Shown in pieces: positions 9,428 to 17,131 of a stretch of DNA of 64,000 bases. A model generated the notes under the pieces. The model was not told the origin of the DNA. It worked only from the letters and a program-made list of their open reading frames with translations, and searched no databases. The stretch comes from Rhizobium sp. CB3090 (lineage in GTDB: Bacteria; Pseudomonadota; Alphaproteobacteria; Rhizobiales; Rhizobiaceae): NCBI RefSeq assembly GCF_029714285.1, contig NZ_CP121662.1, positions 2,170,001 through 2,234,000 of the forward strand. Direction: 5' to 3'. How positions within the stretch are numbered: the stretch's first letter is position 1; every line of letters starts with the position of its first letter. A program made the position numbers and the translations under genes.

Positions 9428-10417
9428 ATGGGCATGTTGGTCGACGGCGCCTGGCATGACGTGTGGTATGACACCAAGGAAACCAAGGGTCATTTCAAGC
9501 GCGCGGCTTCGCAGTTTCGCAACTGGATCACCGCGGATGGGGCGCCGGGTCCGAGTGGCACAGGCAGCTTCAAGGCCGAGGCAGGCCGCTACCATCTCTA
9601 TGTCTCGCTGGCCTGCCCCTGGGCGCACCGCACCTTGATCTTCCGTAAGCTGAAAAAGCTCGAGAGCCTGATCTCCGTTTCCATCGTCGATCCGCTGATG
9701 CTGGAAAACGGCTGGGAGTTCAAAGGCAGGGATGGCGGCACTGTCGATCACCTCTTCGGCGCAAAGGCGCTTTGGGAAGTCTACATCAAGGCCGATCCGC
9801 ATTATTCCGGCCGCGTCACCGTTCCCGTCCTTTGGGACAAGCAGACCGGCACGATCGTCAATAATGAATCCTCCGAGATCATCCGCATGTTCAACAGCGC
9901 CTTCGACGGCCTGACCGGTTCGAAGGACGACTTTTATCCCATGGAACTTCGCGGCGACATCGATGCACTGAACGAGATCGTCTACGACACGGTCAATAAT
10001 GGTGTCTACAAATCCGGCTTCGCCACCACGCAGGAAGCCTATGAGGAAAATGTCCTTCGTCTGTTCGAAACCCTGGACATGCTCGATAAGCGCCTGGAAC
10101 GGAACCGCTATCTCTTCGGTGACCGGCTAACCGAGGCAGACTGGCGGCTGTTCACCACGCTCGCCCGCTTCGATGCCGTCTATATCGGTCACTTCAAATG
10201 CAATATCCGCCGCATCGAGGATTACCGCAATCTGTCCGGATACCTGCGTGACCTCTACCAGGTCTCCGGCGTCGCCGAGACGACCAATCTCGTGCACATC
10301 AAAAATCACTATTATCGCAGCCACAAGACGATCAATCCCACCGGCATCGTCCCCGTGGGTCCCGATCTCGATTTCAACCGGCCACATGCCCGCGAACGGC
10401 TGGCAAAGGCCGCTTGA
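9428..10417 (+). CDS. glutathionyl-hydroquinone reductase (Xi/omega-class GST)
   Basis: A 329-residue enzyme of the YqjG/PcpF type that removes glutathione from glutathionyl-hydroquinones using a catalytic Cys. The active-site motif is visible at about residues 61-67 (LACPWAH, Cys63). The long C-terminal all-alpha GST domain and the YIGHFKCNIRRI and NPTGIVPVGPDLDF blocks near the end are diagnostic for the family. The start at 9428 follows GAAAGGATAGAGCA and matches the family N-terminus; an in-frame ATG at 9350 is less likely. It acts in the cytosol in quinone detoxification. The gene is monocistronic, tail to tail with a NUDIX gene. Confidence 0.9.
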   Translation: MGMLVDGAWHDVWYDTKETKGHFKRAASQFRNWITADGAPGPSGTGSFKAEAGRYHLYVSLACPWAHRTLIFRKLKKLESLISVSIVDPLMLENGWEFKGRDGGTVDHLFGAKALWEVYIKADPHYSGRVTVPVLWDKQTGTIVNNESSEIIRMFNSAFDGLTGSKDDFYPMELRGDIDALNEIVYDTVNNGVYKSGFATTQEAYEENVLRLFETLDMLDKRLERNRYLFGDRLTEADWRLFTTLARFDAVYIGHFKCNIRRIEDYRNLSGYLRDLYQVSGVAETTNLVHIKNHYYRSHKTINPTGIVPVGPDLDFNRPHARERLAKAA

Positions 10418-10427
10418 GGCAGCAGGC

Positions 10428-10919
10428 CTACCAGTAATTCGAGGGTGGCATGTCGCCCTCCAGCTCCTTCAACCGCCGGTAGGTTGCCTTGGTCGTTCCG
10501 GGCGGCAGGGCATCAAGCGGAAAGAAGCCGCTTTCGACGATTTCCAGATCCGGCTTACGCGGCACGGTCTGCTCGACTTCCACGCGGTAGAAGATGACGT
10601 GATCGCGCTTGCTGGTTCTGTTGTTGAAGTAGACGTGGAAGATCTGCGGCCGGCCCGAGATCACCAGATTGCCCTCTTCGCGCAGCTCCTTCGCCAGCGC
10701 CTGCTCCACCGTCTCATGGCGCTCGACACCGCCGCCCGGCATGTGCCAGCCGGCAACATAGGAATGCCGCACCAGGAAAATCCGCCCCTCCCGGTCGAAG
10801 CAGGCTGCCCGCACGCCCATGGTCATGCTGCGGGTGAGCACGAAATAGCTGTGCAGCATTCGACCGAACAGCTTGGCCCGCCAGCCGCGGACTTCGTCGG
10901 GAGCAGCGCTGTCGTTCAT
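10428..10919 (-). CDS. NUDIX hydrolase
   Basis: A 163-residue NUDIX protein expected to hydrolyse a nucleoside diphosphate linked to another group. The NUDIX box runs GGVERHETVEQALAKELREE and then GNL, so the box is complete except that the Gly near its end is replaced by Asn. The start at 10919 (MNDSAAPDE) is preferred; the in-frame ATG at 10976 lies almost at the start of the divergent gene and would use up the promoter region. The protein ends in SNYW. The substrate cannot be predicted from sequence. Confidence 0.85.
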   Translation of the reverse strand: MNDSAAPDEVRGWRAKLFGRMLHSYFVLTRSMTMGVRAACFDREGRIFLVRHSYVAGWHMPGGGVERHETVEQALAKELREEGNLVISGRPQIFHVYFNNRTSKRDHVIFYRVEVEQTVPRKPDLEIVESGFFPLDALPPGTTKATYRRLKELEGDMPPSNYW

Positions 10920-10987
10920 GCCCGGCCTCCGGCGTTGCGATCCACCACCGAAAAACCGATGTATTTGTTTTGACAATAGACTGAGCT

Positions 10988-11908
10988 ATGTCTCATCTCA
11001 TGTTCAAGCTCGCGCATATTTCCGACGTTCACCTGGGCCCCCTCCCACGGCTTTCGATCAGAGAACTCGCCTCCAAACGCATTACCGGATTTGTGAACTG
11101 GCACCGGAACCGGCGCAAGCATCTTTTTGGCGGAACGCTCGATCTTCTGCTCGAAGACATCAAGTCTAAGCAGGCCGATCATCTTGCCGTGACCGGCGAT
11201 CTCGTCAATCTCGCCAGCGGCATCGAAATCCGCACCGCTTCGGAATGGCTGAAGACGCTCGGCGATCCTGCCTTCACCTCCGTCGTGCCCGGGAATCACG
11301 ACGCCTATGTGCCCGGCTCCTACGAGAAGGCCATGCGCGCTTGGTATCCTTATGTCCAGGGCGACCATGCGCCGGCTGAGTGGCAGGAGGGCCGGCGCAT
11401 TTTTCCCTATCTGCGCATTCGCGACCGCGTCGCGCTGATCGGCTGCTCGACGGCGGTGGCGACGCCCCCCTTTGCCGCGAGCGGCTTCTATTCGGCCCGG
11501 CAGGCACGCGAGACGGTGAATATGCTGCGTGCCGCGGGCGAAGCGGGCCTTTTTCGCGTGGTGATGATCCATCACCCACCGATCCGGGGCGCAACCAGCT
11601 TCTATAAGCGCATGATCGGCATCCGCCGCTTCGCCGCCGTCATATCGACAGGCGGCGCCGAACTGGTTCTGCACGGCCACACGCATCTTAACACGCTGCA
11701 TTGGCTGAGGGGGCAAACCGGCCCGGTGCCCGTCGTCGGCATTGCATCGGCCTCACAAGGTCCTGGCGGACTGAAGCCGCCCGCCGCCTACAATCTCTTC
11801 ACCATTGACGGCAATCCCGGCGCCTGGGAGCTCAAAGCCGAGCGCTTCAGCCTCAATGCCCGAGGCGACGACGTCGAGGAGCACGGCGTCGATATCTTGG
11901 CTTGGTAA
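10988..11908 (+). CDS. calcineurin-like metallophosphoesterase
   Basis: A 306-residue metallophosphoesterase with all five family blocks in order: D-x-H (SDVHLG), GDLVN, GNHD, HHPP and GHTH. These bind two metal ions and hydrolyse phosphoesters; the length and blocks fit the cyclic-nucleotide phosphodiesterase or UDP-diacylglucosamine hydrolase-like branch, but the substrate is not settled. Start at 10988; an ATG at 11000 (MFKLAHISD) is also possible and fits the family better, with little effect on the product. The gene is divergent from the NUDIX gene. Confidence 0.85.
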   Translation: MSHLMFKLAHISDVHLGPLPRLSIRELASKRITGFVNWHRNRRKHLFGGTLDLLLEDIKSKQADHLAVTGDLVNLASGIEIRTASEWLKTLGDPAFTSVVPGNHDAYVPGSYEKAMRAWYPYVQGDHAPAEWQEGRRIFPYLRIRDRVALIGCSTAVATPPFAASGFYSARQARETVNMLRAAGEAGLFRVVMIHHPPIRGATSFYKRMIGIRRFAAVISTGGAELVLHGHTHLNTLHWLRGQTGPVPVVGIASASQGPGGLKPPAAYNLFTIDGNPGAWELKAERFSLNARGDDVEEHGVDILAW

Positions 11909-12001
11909 TCTCCGGCATTTTGTGAAGACGCTCGCGTCGTTTCGGTAGCGTTTTCGAATATCCGGAGCTACAATTCTCGCATCGAATTTCGGGAGGATGG
12001 A

Positions 12002-12568
12002 ATGGGTTTTGGTGCAGTAATGAAGAGTTCCGCAGTGACCGCGCTTGCCGTGGGATTTCTCGTTTGCACCAGCCTGCAGGCTCTCGCGGCCGGCTCAGAG
12101 AGCGACGAGACGGCACCGCCGCCGAAGACCAAAACCACGACGGAATGCACCGATGGCAAGGTCTGGGACAAGGATAAAAAAGAATGCGTGAAACCGCAGA
12201 AAAGTGGTTTTAACGACGATCAGCTTTTCCAGGCGGCGCGCGAGTTCGCCTATGCCGGCCAATATGACAACGCCATCACCGTCCTGAAACTCGCCAAGAA
12301 CCAGGACGATCCCCGCATTCTCAACTATCTCGGTTATTCCAACCGCAAAGCCGGGCGCATGCAGCTCGGCATGACCTATTATCGCAAGGCTCTCCAGCGC
12401 GACGAGAACTACATCCTCGCTCGTTCCTATATGGGCCAGGCGCTGCTCGAACAGGGCGATGTGCAGGCAGCGCGCGTGCAACTTGTTGAAATTCGTGATC
12501 GCGGCGGCGAAAACACCTGGGCCTATCGTTCGCTGCTGCAATCGCTGAATGGTCAAATCAGGTATTGA
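12002..12568 (+). CDS. exported tetratricopeptide-repeat protein
   Basis: A 188-residue protein with an N-terminal signal peptide (hydrophobic core at about 10-28, ending ALAAG) and, after a charged, proline- and lysine-rich linker with two Cys, TPR-like helices from about residue 75: AREFAYAGQYDNAITVLKLA, ILNYLGYSNRKAGRMQLGMT and ILARSYMGQALLEQGDVQAA. TPR proteins act as periplasmic scaffolds. The ATG at 12002 is preceded by GGGAGG with 5 bases between, so this start is well supported. Its partner is unknown. It is a single-gene unit. Confidence 0.8.
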   Translation: MGFGAVMKSSAVTALAVGFLVCTSLQALAAGSESDETAPPPKTKTTTECTDGKVWDKDKKECVKPQKSGFNDDQLFQAAREFAYAGQYDNAITVLKLAKNQDDPRILNYLGYSNRKAGRMQLGMTYYRKALQRDENYILARSYMGQALLEQGDVQAARVQLVEIRDRGGENTWAYRSLLQSLNGQIRY

Positions 12569-12778
12569 AAAGGTGCAGAAACCCTATTCCTCAAGATCGT
12601 GTGAGAAGTGGAGATGAAGCGCCAAACCGTTTTTTGAAGACTTGCGAAACGGCACGAAAATGGTCCATACCAACACAGAACGATCCTTCGGCTCAATTAA
12701 CTCTTTCCCAAAGAAAAGCCGTCTTTTGCCGGAGAATGACCGCAGTTTGACAACCCCCAACTCGCTTCTGGAAAGACA

Positions 12779-13294
12779 ATGCCTACGCCGGTAGCCGCCA
12801 TCGACATCAGACGAGATCTGGTCGGCCTTCTTCCGAAGCTCCGGCGCTTCGCCTTGACATTAGCGGGCGATACGACTGACGCGGACGAACTCGTGCAGAG
12901 CGTCTGCCAGCGCGGCATTGCGAAATTCCATCTGTGGAACAATGACGGCCGGCTCGAAAGCTGGCTTTACACCATGTCCCGCCATCAATGGGTGGATGAG
13001 GCGCGGCGTCTTCGGCTGCGGCCTGCGTCAAAGGGTAGCGCGCTGGAACAAGGCGAACTGACAGCACCGGGCATACGCGCCAATCCGGTCGAAGCAAACG
13101 AAGCGCATCAAATGGTCACATCTTTGCCCGAAGGGCTTGCCAGTGTCTTCCTGCTCGTCGATGTCGAAGGGCACAGCTACAAACAGGCGGCCGATATTCT
13201 TGGCATTTCCTTGTCGACGGTGGCGTCGCGGCTTTCCGGCGCCCGCCTTCGCCTCGCCACTCAAGGTCACAGCCGCTCGCCGCGAAGGTTTTAG
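12779..13294 (+). CDS. ECF-type RNA polymerase sigma factor
   Basis: A 171-residue extracytoplasmic-function sigma factor. Region 2 spans about residues 15-75, with DTTDADELVQSVCQRG and the 2.4 helix FHLWNNDGRLESWLYTMSRHQWVDEARR. Region 4 with its helix-turn-helix is at about 115-160 (VEGHSYKQAADILGISLSTVASRLSGARLRL). It directs RNA polymerase to a small regulon that I cannot predict. The next gene begins 2 bases after its stop and encodes a membrane anti-sigma factor, the usual arrangement for a stress-responsive pair. Confidence 0.9.
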   Translation: MPTPVAAIDIRRDLVGLLPKLRRFALTLAGDTTDADELVQSVCQRGIAKFHLWNNDGRLESWLYTMSRHQWVDEARRLRLRPASKGSALEQGELTAPGIRANPVEANEAHQMVTSLPEGLASVFLLVDVEGHSYKQAADILGISLSTVASRLSGARLRLATQGHSRSPRRF

Positions 13295-13296
13295 AA

Positions 13297-14133
13297 TTGC
13301 AGGATATGAAGAAAATGCCGCTCGAAACTCGTTTATCCGCCTTTATGGACGGTGAGACGAGCCGCGAGGAGAAAGAGGAGCTGGAGCGGCTCATTGCCTC
13401 CGATCCGGAAGCGCGGCGGATTTTCGATGAGCTGAAGCATGGCTCCGATGTCGGCCGCAAGGCTTTCGACGAGGTGCTGAAGGAGCCGGTGCCGCTGGCG
13501 CTGGTGCGCTCCATCAAAAGCGCTCAGGCGCCGAAGGCGCGCGAGCCCGCCCCTCGCGTTTCCCGGCCGTCCCTCAAGCTTGCTCCGACCGGTCGACAGG
13601 CGCTCGCCGCCGCCCTCATCCTCTTCGTGGTCGGCGGCGGCATCGGTTATCTCTTTGGCATCCAACCATCCGGTGCGCCTGCTGCCGCCCCGGCGTCGCC
13701 CGCGCTGAACCACACATGGCTGGATGATATCGTCGTCTATCACCGCATCTATGCGCATCAGCCCCGCCATGTCGTCGAAGTACAGGCGACGGAAGCCGAC
13801 GAGATCATCAAATGGCTGAAGGGGACCGTCGGCGTGAAATTCAATGTACCGGATCTCGCCGCCGACGGGTTGGCCTTGCAGGGCGCACGCATGCTCATCG
13901 CCAACGGCAAACCGGCCGGCCAGTTGATCTACAAAGATCTCGACGGCGATGTCATCGCCATCTGCTTCATGAGGGATGAAGGCGTCGCCGACAACGGCAA
14001 CTTTGACGAGACCATCAGGGATGACGTGAGCATCGTATCCTGGCATCGCAACGGCACGGCCTATGCCGTCGTCGGCCCCTCTTCCGACGCAATGCTCGAC
14101 CATATCGCTGACCGGGTGTCGACGCAAATTTGA
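13297..14133 (+). CDS. transmembrane anti-sigma factor
   Basis: A 278-residue membrane protein. The cytoplasmic N-terminus (about 1-95) resembles anti-sigma domains (RLSAFMDGETSREEKEELERLIASDPEARRIFDEL), then comes one transmembrane helix (about 107-127) and an extracytoplasmic domain. The zinc-binding HxxxCxxC motif of ZAS proteins is absent. The start is uncertain: TTG at 13297 has GAAGG 8 bases upstream, while ATG codons at 13306 and 13315 are also in frame. It should hold the sigma factor encoded immediately upstream until an envelope or oxidative signal releases it. Confidence 0.82.
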   Translation: MQDMKKMPLETRLSAFMDGETSREEKEELERLIASDPEARRIFDELKHGSDVGRKAFDEVLKEPVPLALVRSIKSAQAPKAREPAPRVSRPSLKLAPTGRQALAAALILFVVGGGIGYLFGIQPSGAPAAAPASPALNHTWLDDIVVYHRIYAHQPRHVVEVQATEADEIIKWLKGTVGVKFNVPDLAADGLALQGARMLIANGKPAGQLIYKDLDGDVIAICFMRDEGVADNGNFDETIRDDVSIVSWHRNGTAYAVVGPSSDAMLDHIADRVSTQI

Positions 14134-14242
14134 GCTGGCCCGTCGGCTCTGCTTGCGACTTTCGTTCAGCCAGGGATACTATCCGTCTGCCAATCGTGGC
14201 CGAAGGCTTTATCCGACGGGGCGCGTTTCCTGGAGATTGACC

Positions 14243-14446
14243 ATGTCCGACATTCTGCTGACCATCCCGGAAATTGACGAGCGCATCGCGGCAATAAGGG
14301 AAAATCTTCGCGAGTTGATCGAGCAGGCGGCCGCATATTCCGGCGCAGCAGACGAGGAACTCGCATCGGAGCGCATCGCCGAACAGGAGGAAGAACTCGA
14401 ACGCCTGCTGAAACGGCGCGAGGAACTTTCGGGGCAAAAACCCTGA
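14243..14446 (+). CDS. small coiled-coil protein, 67 residues
   Basis: A short acidic protein (MSDILLTIPEIDERIA start) with heptad-like Glu/Leu/Arg content over most of its length, suggesting one long helix or coiled coil. The ATG at 14243 follows CTGGAGATTGACC, a good ribosome binding site. I do not recognise a named family. It sits between the anti-sigma gene and a convergent membrane protein. The role is unknown. Confidence 0.65.
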   Translation: MSDILLTIPEIDERIAAIRENLRELIEQAAAYSGAADEELASERIAEQEEELERLLKRREELSGQKP

Positions 14447-14454
14447 CGGCCAGA

Positions 14455-14479
14455 AGACGGCGTTATTTATATGCCGTCT
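14455..14479. terminator. short hairpin between convergent genes
   Basis: AGACGGC and GCCGTCT (14455-14461, 14473-14479) form a 7-bp stem around an AT-rich loop in the 45-base gap between two convergent genes. There is no clear T run, so it may be only a weak bidirectional terminator. Confidence 0.4.
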
Positions 14480-14491
14480 CCTGTTGCAAGA

Positions 14492-14896
14492 TCAGTGGGA
14501 CCGCGCCGGCGAAATCGTTGCCGTGGCCTGCTCACTTGAAAAGATGATGAAGGCGAACAACAGAACGCCGAAGAAGATCACGATCGAGGCTGCCGCGACG
14601 ATCGGCTCCATCGCCGTATTGCCGAGAAGCATCAGATACAATGCCGGCACCAGGACTGCGACGCCGGTTGTGTAGACGTAATATTGAATCATCGCCAACC
14701 GCCTTTCCGCCTTTTGCGGGTTCAGCGCATGGTAACCGCCGAAGAGCGCCATGGTCACCCAGCCGAGGAGATTGGCATGCGCATGGGCGCCGATGACGCT
14801 GTGATCCTCGGTGATTGCCATTTTCAGGCCTATTCCAATTCCGATGATCAGGAAGATGATTGCTGTTTTGAAATACAGATTGGCAATACGTGGCAT
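14492..14896 (-). CDS. small four-helix membrane protein, heme-copper oxidase subunit I-like
   Basis: A 134-residue membrane protein with about four hydrophobic segments (residues 8-24, 38-55, 68-88, 96-117). The segment GAHAHANLLGWVTMALFGGYHAL resembles a helix of cytochrome oxidase / NO reductase subunit I, with His residues in HAHANLLGW. Only a single helical-hairpin-sized portion of such a protein is present, so catalysis alone is unlikely. The start at 14896 is supported by GGGGGAGACGTT upstream. Rhizobial homologues are annotated as cytochrome oxidase-like or hypothetical proteins. The function is unknown. Confidence 0.6.
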   Translation of the reverse strand: MPRIANLYFKTAIIFLIIGIGIGLKMAITEDHSVIGAHAHANLLGWVTMALFGGYHALNPQKAERRLAMIQYYVYTTGVAVLVPALYLMLLGNTAMEPIVAAASIVIFFGVLLFAFIIFSSEQATATISPARSH

Positions 14897-15030
14897 AACG
14901 TCTCCCCCCATTAGGATTGCCGGTGGTTTAAGATATCACGCCAATCAGCCTGCCGGAATTCAGCCTAATGGGCGATAGCGGGTCGCTTGGCGTCATGAGT
15001 TTCAGATCTTATCCGGAGAAACGCCCTTCA

Positions 15031-15196
15031 ATGGATGCCATTCTTGCTGACATAGGCACCATCATGCGTTATAGAACCCTCCAAGCGACTGGAGAGGAGA
15101 GCATTTGATGAGAACCCACGGCACAGGAAACCACCGCTGAAAAGCAGTGCCGTGAAGGGCTGCTTGTTTAGCCCATCCATCAAATTGTCATCTCTC
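15031..15196 (+). promoter_or_regulatory. structured leader with tiny overlapping ORFs, upstream of the ABC exporter
   Basis: In the 317-base gap before the ABC exporter, the bases at 15103-15185 can fold as a three-way junction: P1 ATTTGATG (15103-15110) with CATCAAAT (15178-15185), P2 CACGGCAC (15117-15124) with GTGCCGTG (15147-15154) enclosing a GCT-GAAA-AGC hairpin, and P3 GGGCT with AGCCC (about 15157-15174). GAGAG (15097-15101) and CTCTC (15192-15196) may extend P1. Two tiny ORFs lie here: 15031-15108 (25 codons; internal ATG at 15064) and 15108-15140 (10 codons), overlapping by one base (TGATG). It matches no riboswitch class I recognise. The ribosome binding site GGAGGG of the exporter is at 15203-15208. 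Confidence 0.4.
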
Positions 15197-15213
15197 GCCC
15201 CTGGAGGGCACTC

Positions 15214-17064
15214 ATGTTTCGTCGCTTTGAAAAGCTCGTCGATCCGTTCCAAAATTATGCTGAGCTGAACCCGCCGTCCGATCCATGGCGGTATCTTGAG
15301 AGCAACCTGCATCCGTTCCGCTTCGTCATGGCAATGAGCCTTGCCTTGGCCGTCGTCGGTGCTGTCATCGAGATCTGGCTCATTGGATATACCAGTAAGC
15401 TCGTGGACATTCTGGCAGCTGTTCGGCCGGATCAACTTTGGGCATCCCACGGCACCGAATTGCTGGCCGCCGCCGCCCTTGTGTTGATTGGGCGGCCGCT
15501 CGCCGGCTATGTCAGGGAAAGCCTCGACGACATCGCGTTTCGGCCGAATGCCGAGACCCTGTTCCGCTGGCGGGCTCATCGCCATGTCCTGCGGCAATCC
15601 GTGGGCTGGTTCCGCCACGACTTTTCCGGACGCATCGCCAGTCAGGTGCGCGACATAGGCAATTCCGCAACCGGAGCGGCCTATGCGGTGCTGCATACGC
15701 TATCCTTCGTCACGATCTATATCGCCGGCTCGCTATGGCTCATGGCCTCGATCGATCTGCGTCTCATCTGGCCTCTGCTCGTCTGGATCTGCTGCTATCT
15801 GGGCCTGATGGCGCTTGTCATTCCGCGACTCCGCCGGGCGTCCGAGGAATTTCAGGGCGCCTGTGCCTCGCTGACGGGCATGTTGGTCGACACCTATGCC
15901 AATGTCGACGTCATCAAGCTCTTTGCCAATGCAGCGGAAGAGGACCGTGAAGGACGGCAGCGCTTCGCCGCTGCACGCAAAACGTTCGTGCGCGTGCAGA
16001 AGCTCGAAGTCATAGTCAATTCGAGCATGCTGTTCCTGGGCAGCTTCCTGATCGTCGGCCTAGTCGGCTATGCCGTGATCCTTTGGCAGGCCGGCAGCGC
16101 GCCGCTCGGCCTGATTGCCGCCTCGCTCGCCTTGAGCTTCCGCATCACCGGCATGGCGGAATGGATGCTCGACGCCGTCTCGTCACTGTTCGGCCAGCTC
16201 GGCGCAATGCGGCAATCGCTGCTGACCGTAGCGCAACCGCTCGCCATTACGGATGAACCTGATGCCCGCCAACTCATAGTCAGCGGCGGCGCCATCACCT
16301 TCAAGGACGTGACGCATCATTACGGCAAGGGCAATGGCGGGCTGGCCAGCGTCTCACTGCGGATTGCGCAGGGCGAAAAGGTCGGCCTTGTCGGCCGTTC
16401 CGGCACCGGCAAGTCGACGCTCGTCAATCTGCTGCTGCGGTTCTTCGATCCGGAGGCAGGCTCCATCGAAATCGACGGACAGAATATCCGCGGAATCACT
16501 CAGGAAAGCTTGCGCAGACAGATAGGCATGGTGACCCAGGACGCTGCCCTGCTCCACCGCTCGGTTCGCGATAACATTTCCCATGGCGACCCCCGGTTCT
16601 CCGAAAACGCGATGATGGCGGCAGCAGACAAGGCGGCGGCAAGCGGATTTATCGCAACGCTCCGGGACCACGAAGGCCGTACCGGCTATGACGCCCATGT
16701 CGGTGAGCGCGGGGTCCAGCTATCGGGCGGACAAAGGCAACGCATCGCCCTTGCCCGCGCCATCCTGAAGGACGCGCCCATCCTCGTGCTGGACGAAGCG
16801 ACGTCAGCCCTGGATTCGGAGGTGGAGGCTGTCATCCAGGATACGCTCTATGGCGTCATGGAGGGCAAAACGGTCATAGCGATCGCCCATCGCCTCTCGA
16901 CCATCGCACGTATGGATCGCATCGTCGTCCTCGATGAAGGGCGGATCGTCGAAGACGGTGCCCATGGAGATCTGCTCGCGCAAAACGGCATCTATGCCGC
17001 ATTATGGGCGCGCCAATCCGGCGGCTTCATCGGCGACGACGATCCTATCTTTAACGATGAATAA
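15214..17064 (+). CDS. ABC exporter, fused permease and ATPase
   Basis: A 616-residue half-transporter of the multidrug/lipid exporter type. The N-terminal half has six transmembrane segments (about residues 35-320); the C-terminal ATPase has Walker A GRSGTGKST at about 394-402, the signature LSGGQ at about 502, Walker B ILVLDEATSALD at about 524 and an H-loop (IAIAHRLSTI). It probably works as a homodimer in the inner membrane, exporting an unknown hydrophobic substrate. The start at 15214 follows CTGGAGGGCACTC. It is preceded by an unusual structured leader and followed by a strong terminator. Confidence 0.9.
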   Translation: MFRRFEKLVDPFQNYAELNPPSDPWRYLESNLHPFRFVMAMSLALAVVGAVIEIWLIGYTSKLVDILAAVRPDQLWASHGTELLAAAALVLIGRPLAGYVRESLDDIAFRPNAETLFRWRAHRHVLRQSVGWFRHDFSGRIASQVRDIGNSATGAAYAVLHTLSFVTIYIAGSLWLMASIDLRLIWPLLVWICCYLGLMALVIPRLRRASEEFQGACASLTGMLVDTYANVDVIKLFANAAEEDREGRQRFAAARKTFVRVQKLEVIVNSSMLFLGSFLIVGLVGYAVILWQAGSAPLGLIAASLALSFRITGMAEWMLDAVSSLFGQLGAMRQSLLTVAQPLAITDEPDARQLIVSGGAITFKDVTHHYGKGNGGLASVSLRIAQGEKVGLVGRSGTGKSTLVNLLLRFFDPEAGSIEIDGQNIRGITQESLRRQIGMVTQDAALLHRSVRDNISHGDPRFSENAMMAAADKAAASGFIATLRDHEGRTGYDAHVGERGVQLSGGQRQRIALARAILKDAPILVLDEATSALDSEVEAVIQDTLYGVMEGKTVIAIAHRLSTIARMDRIVVLDEGRIVEDGAHGDLLAQNGIYAALWARQSGGFIGDDDPIFNDE

Positions 17065-17072
17065 CGAACAAA

Positions 17073-17104
17073 AAATCCCCTCGATGATGTCATCGAGGGG
17101 ATTT
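17073..17104. terminator. bidirectional terminator between ABC exporter and leuA
   Basis: A perfect 15-base inverted repeat (AAATCCCCTCGATGA and its complement, 17073-17087 and 17090-17104) with T or A runs on both sides, in the 67-base gap between convergent genes. It should end both the exporter and the leuA transcripts. Confidence 0.85.
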
Positions 17105-17131
17105 GTCTTCACCAGGTATAATGACTGAAAT

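Noticed and set aside
15028..15696. A 222-codon minus-strand open frame across the ABC exporter leader
   Set aside because: It is antisense to the exporter's N-terminal region and has no ribosome binding site or family features.
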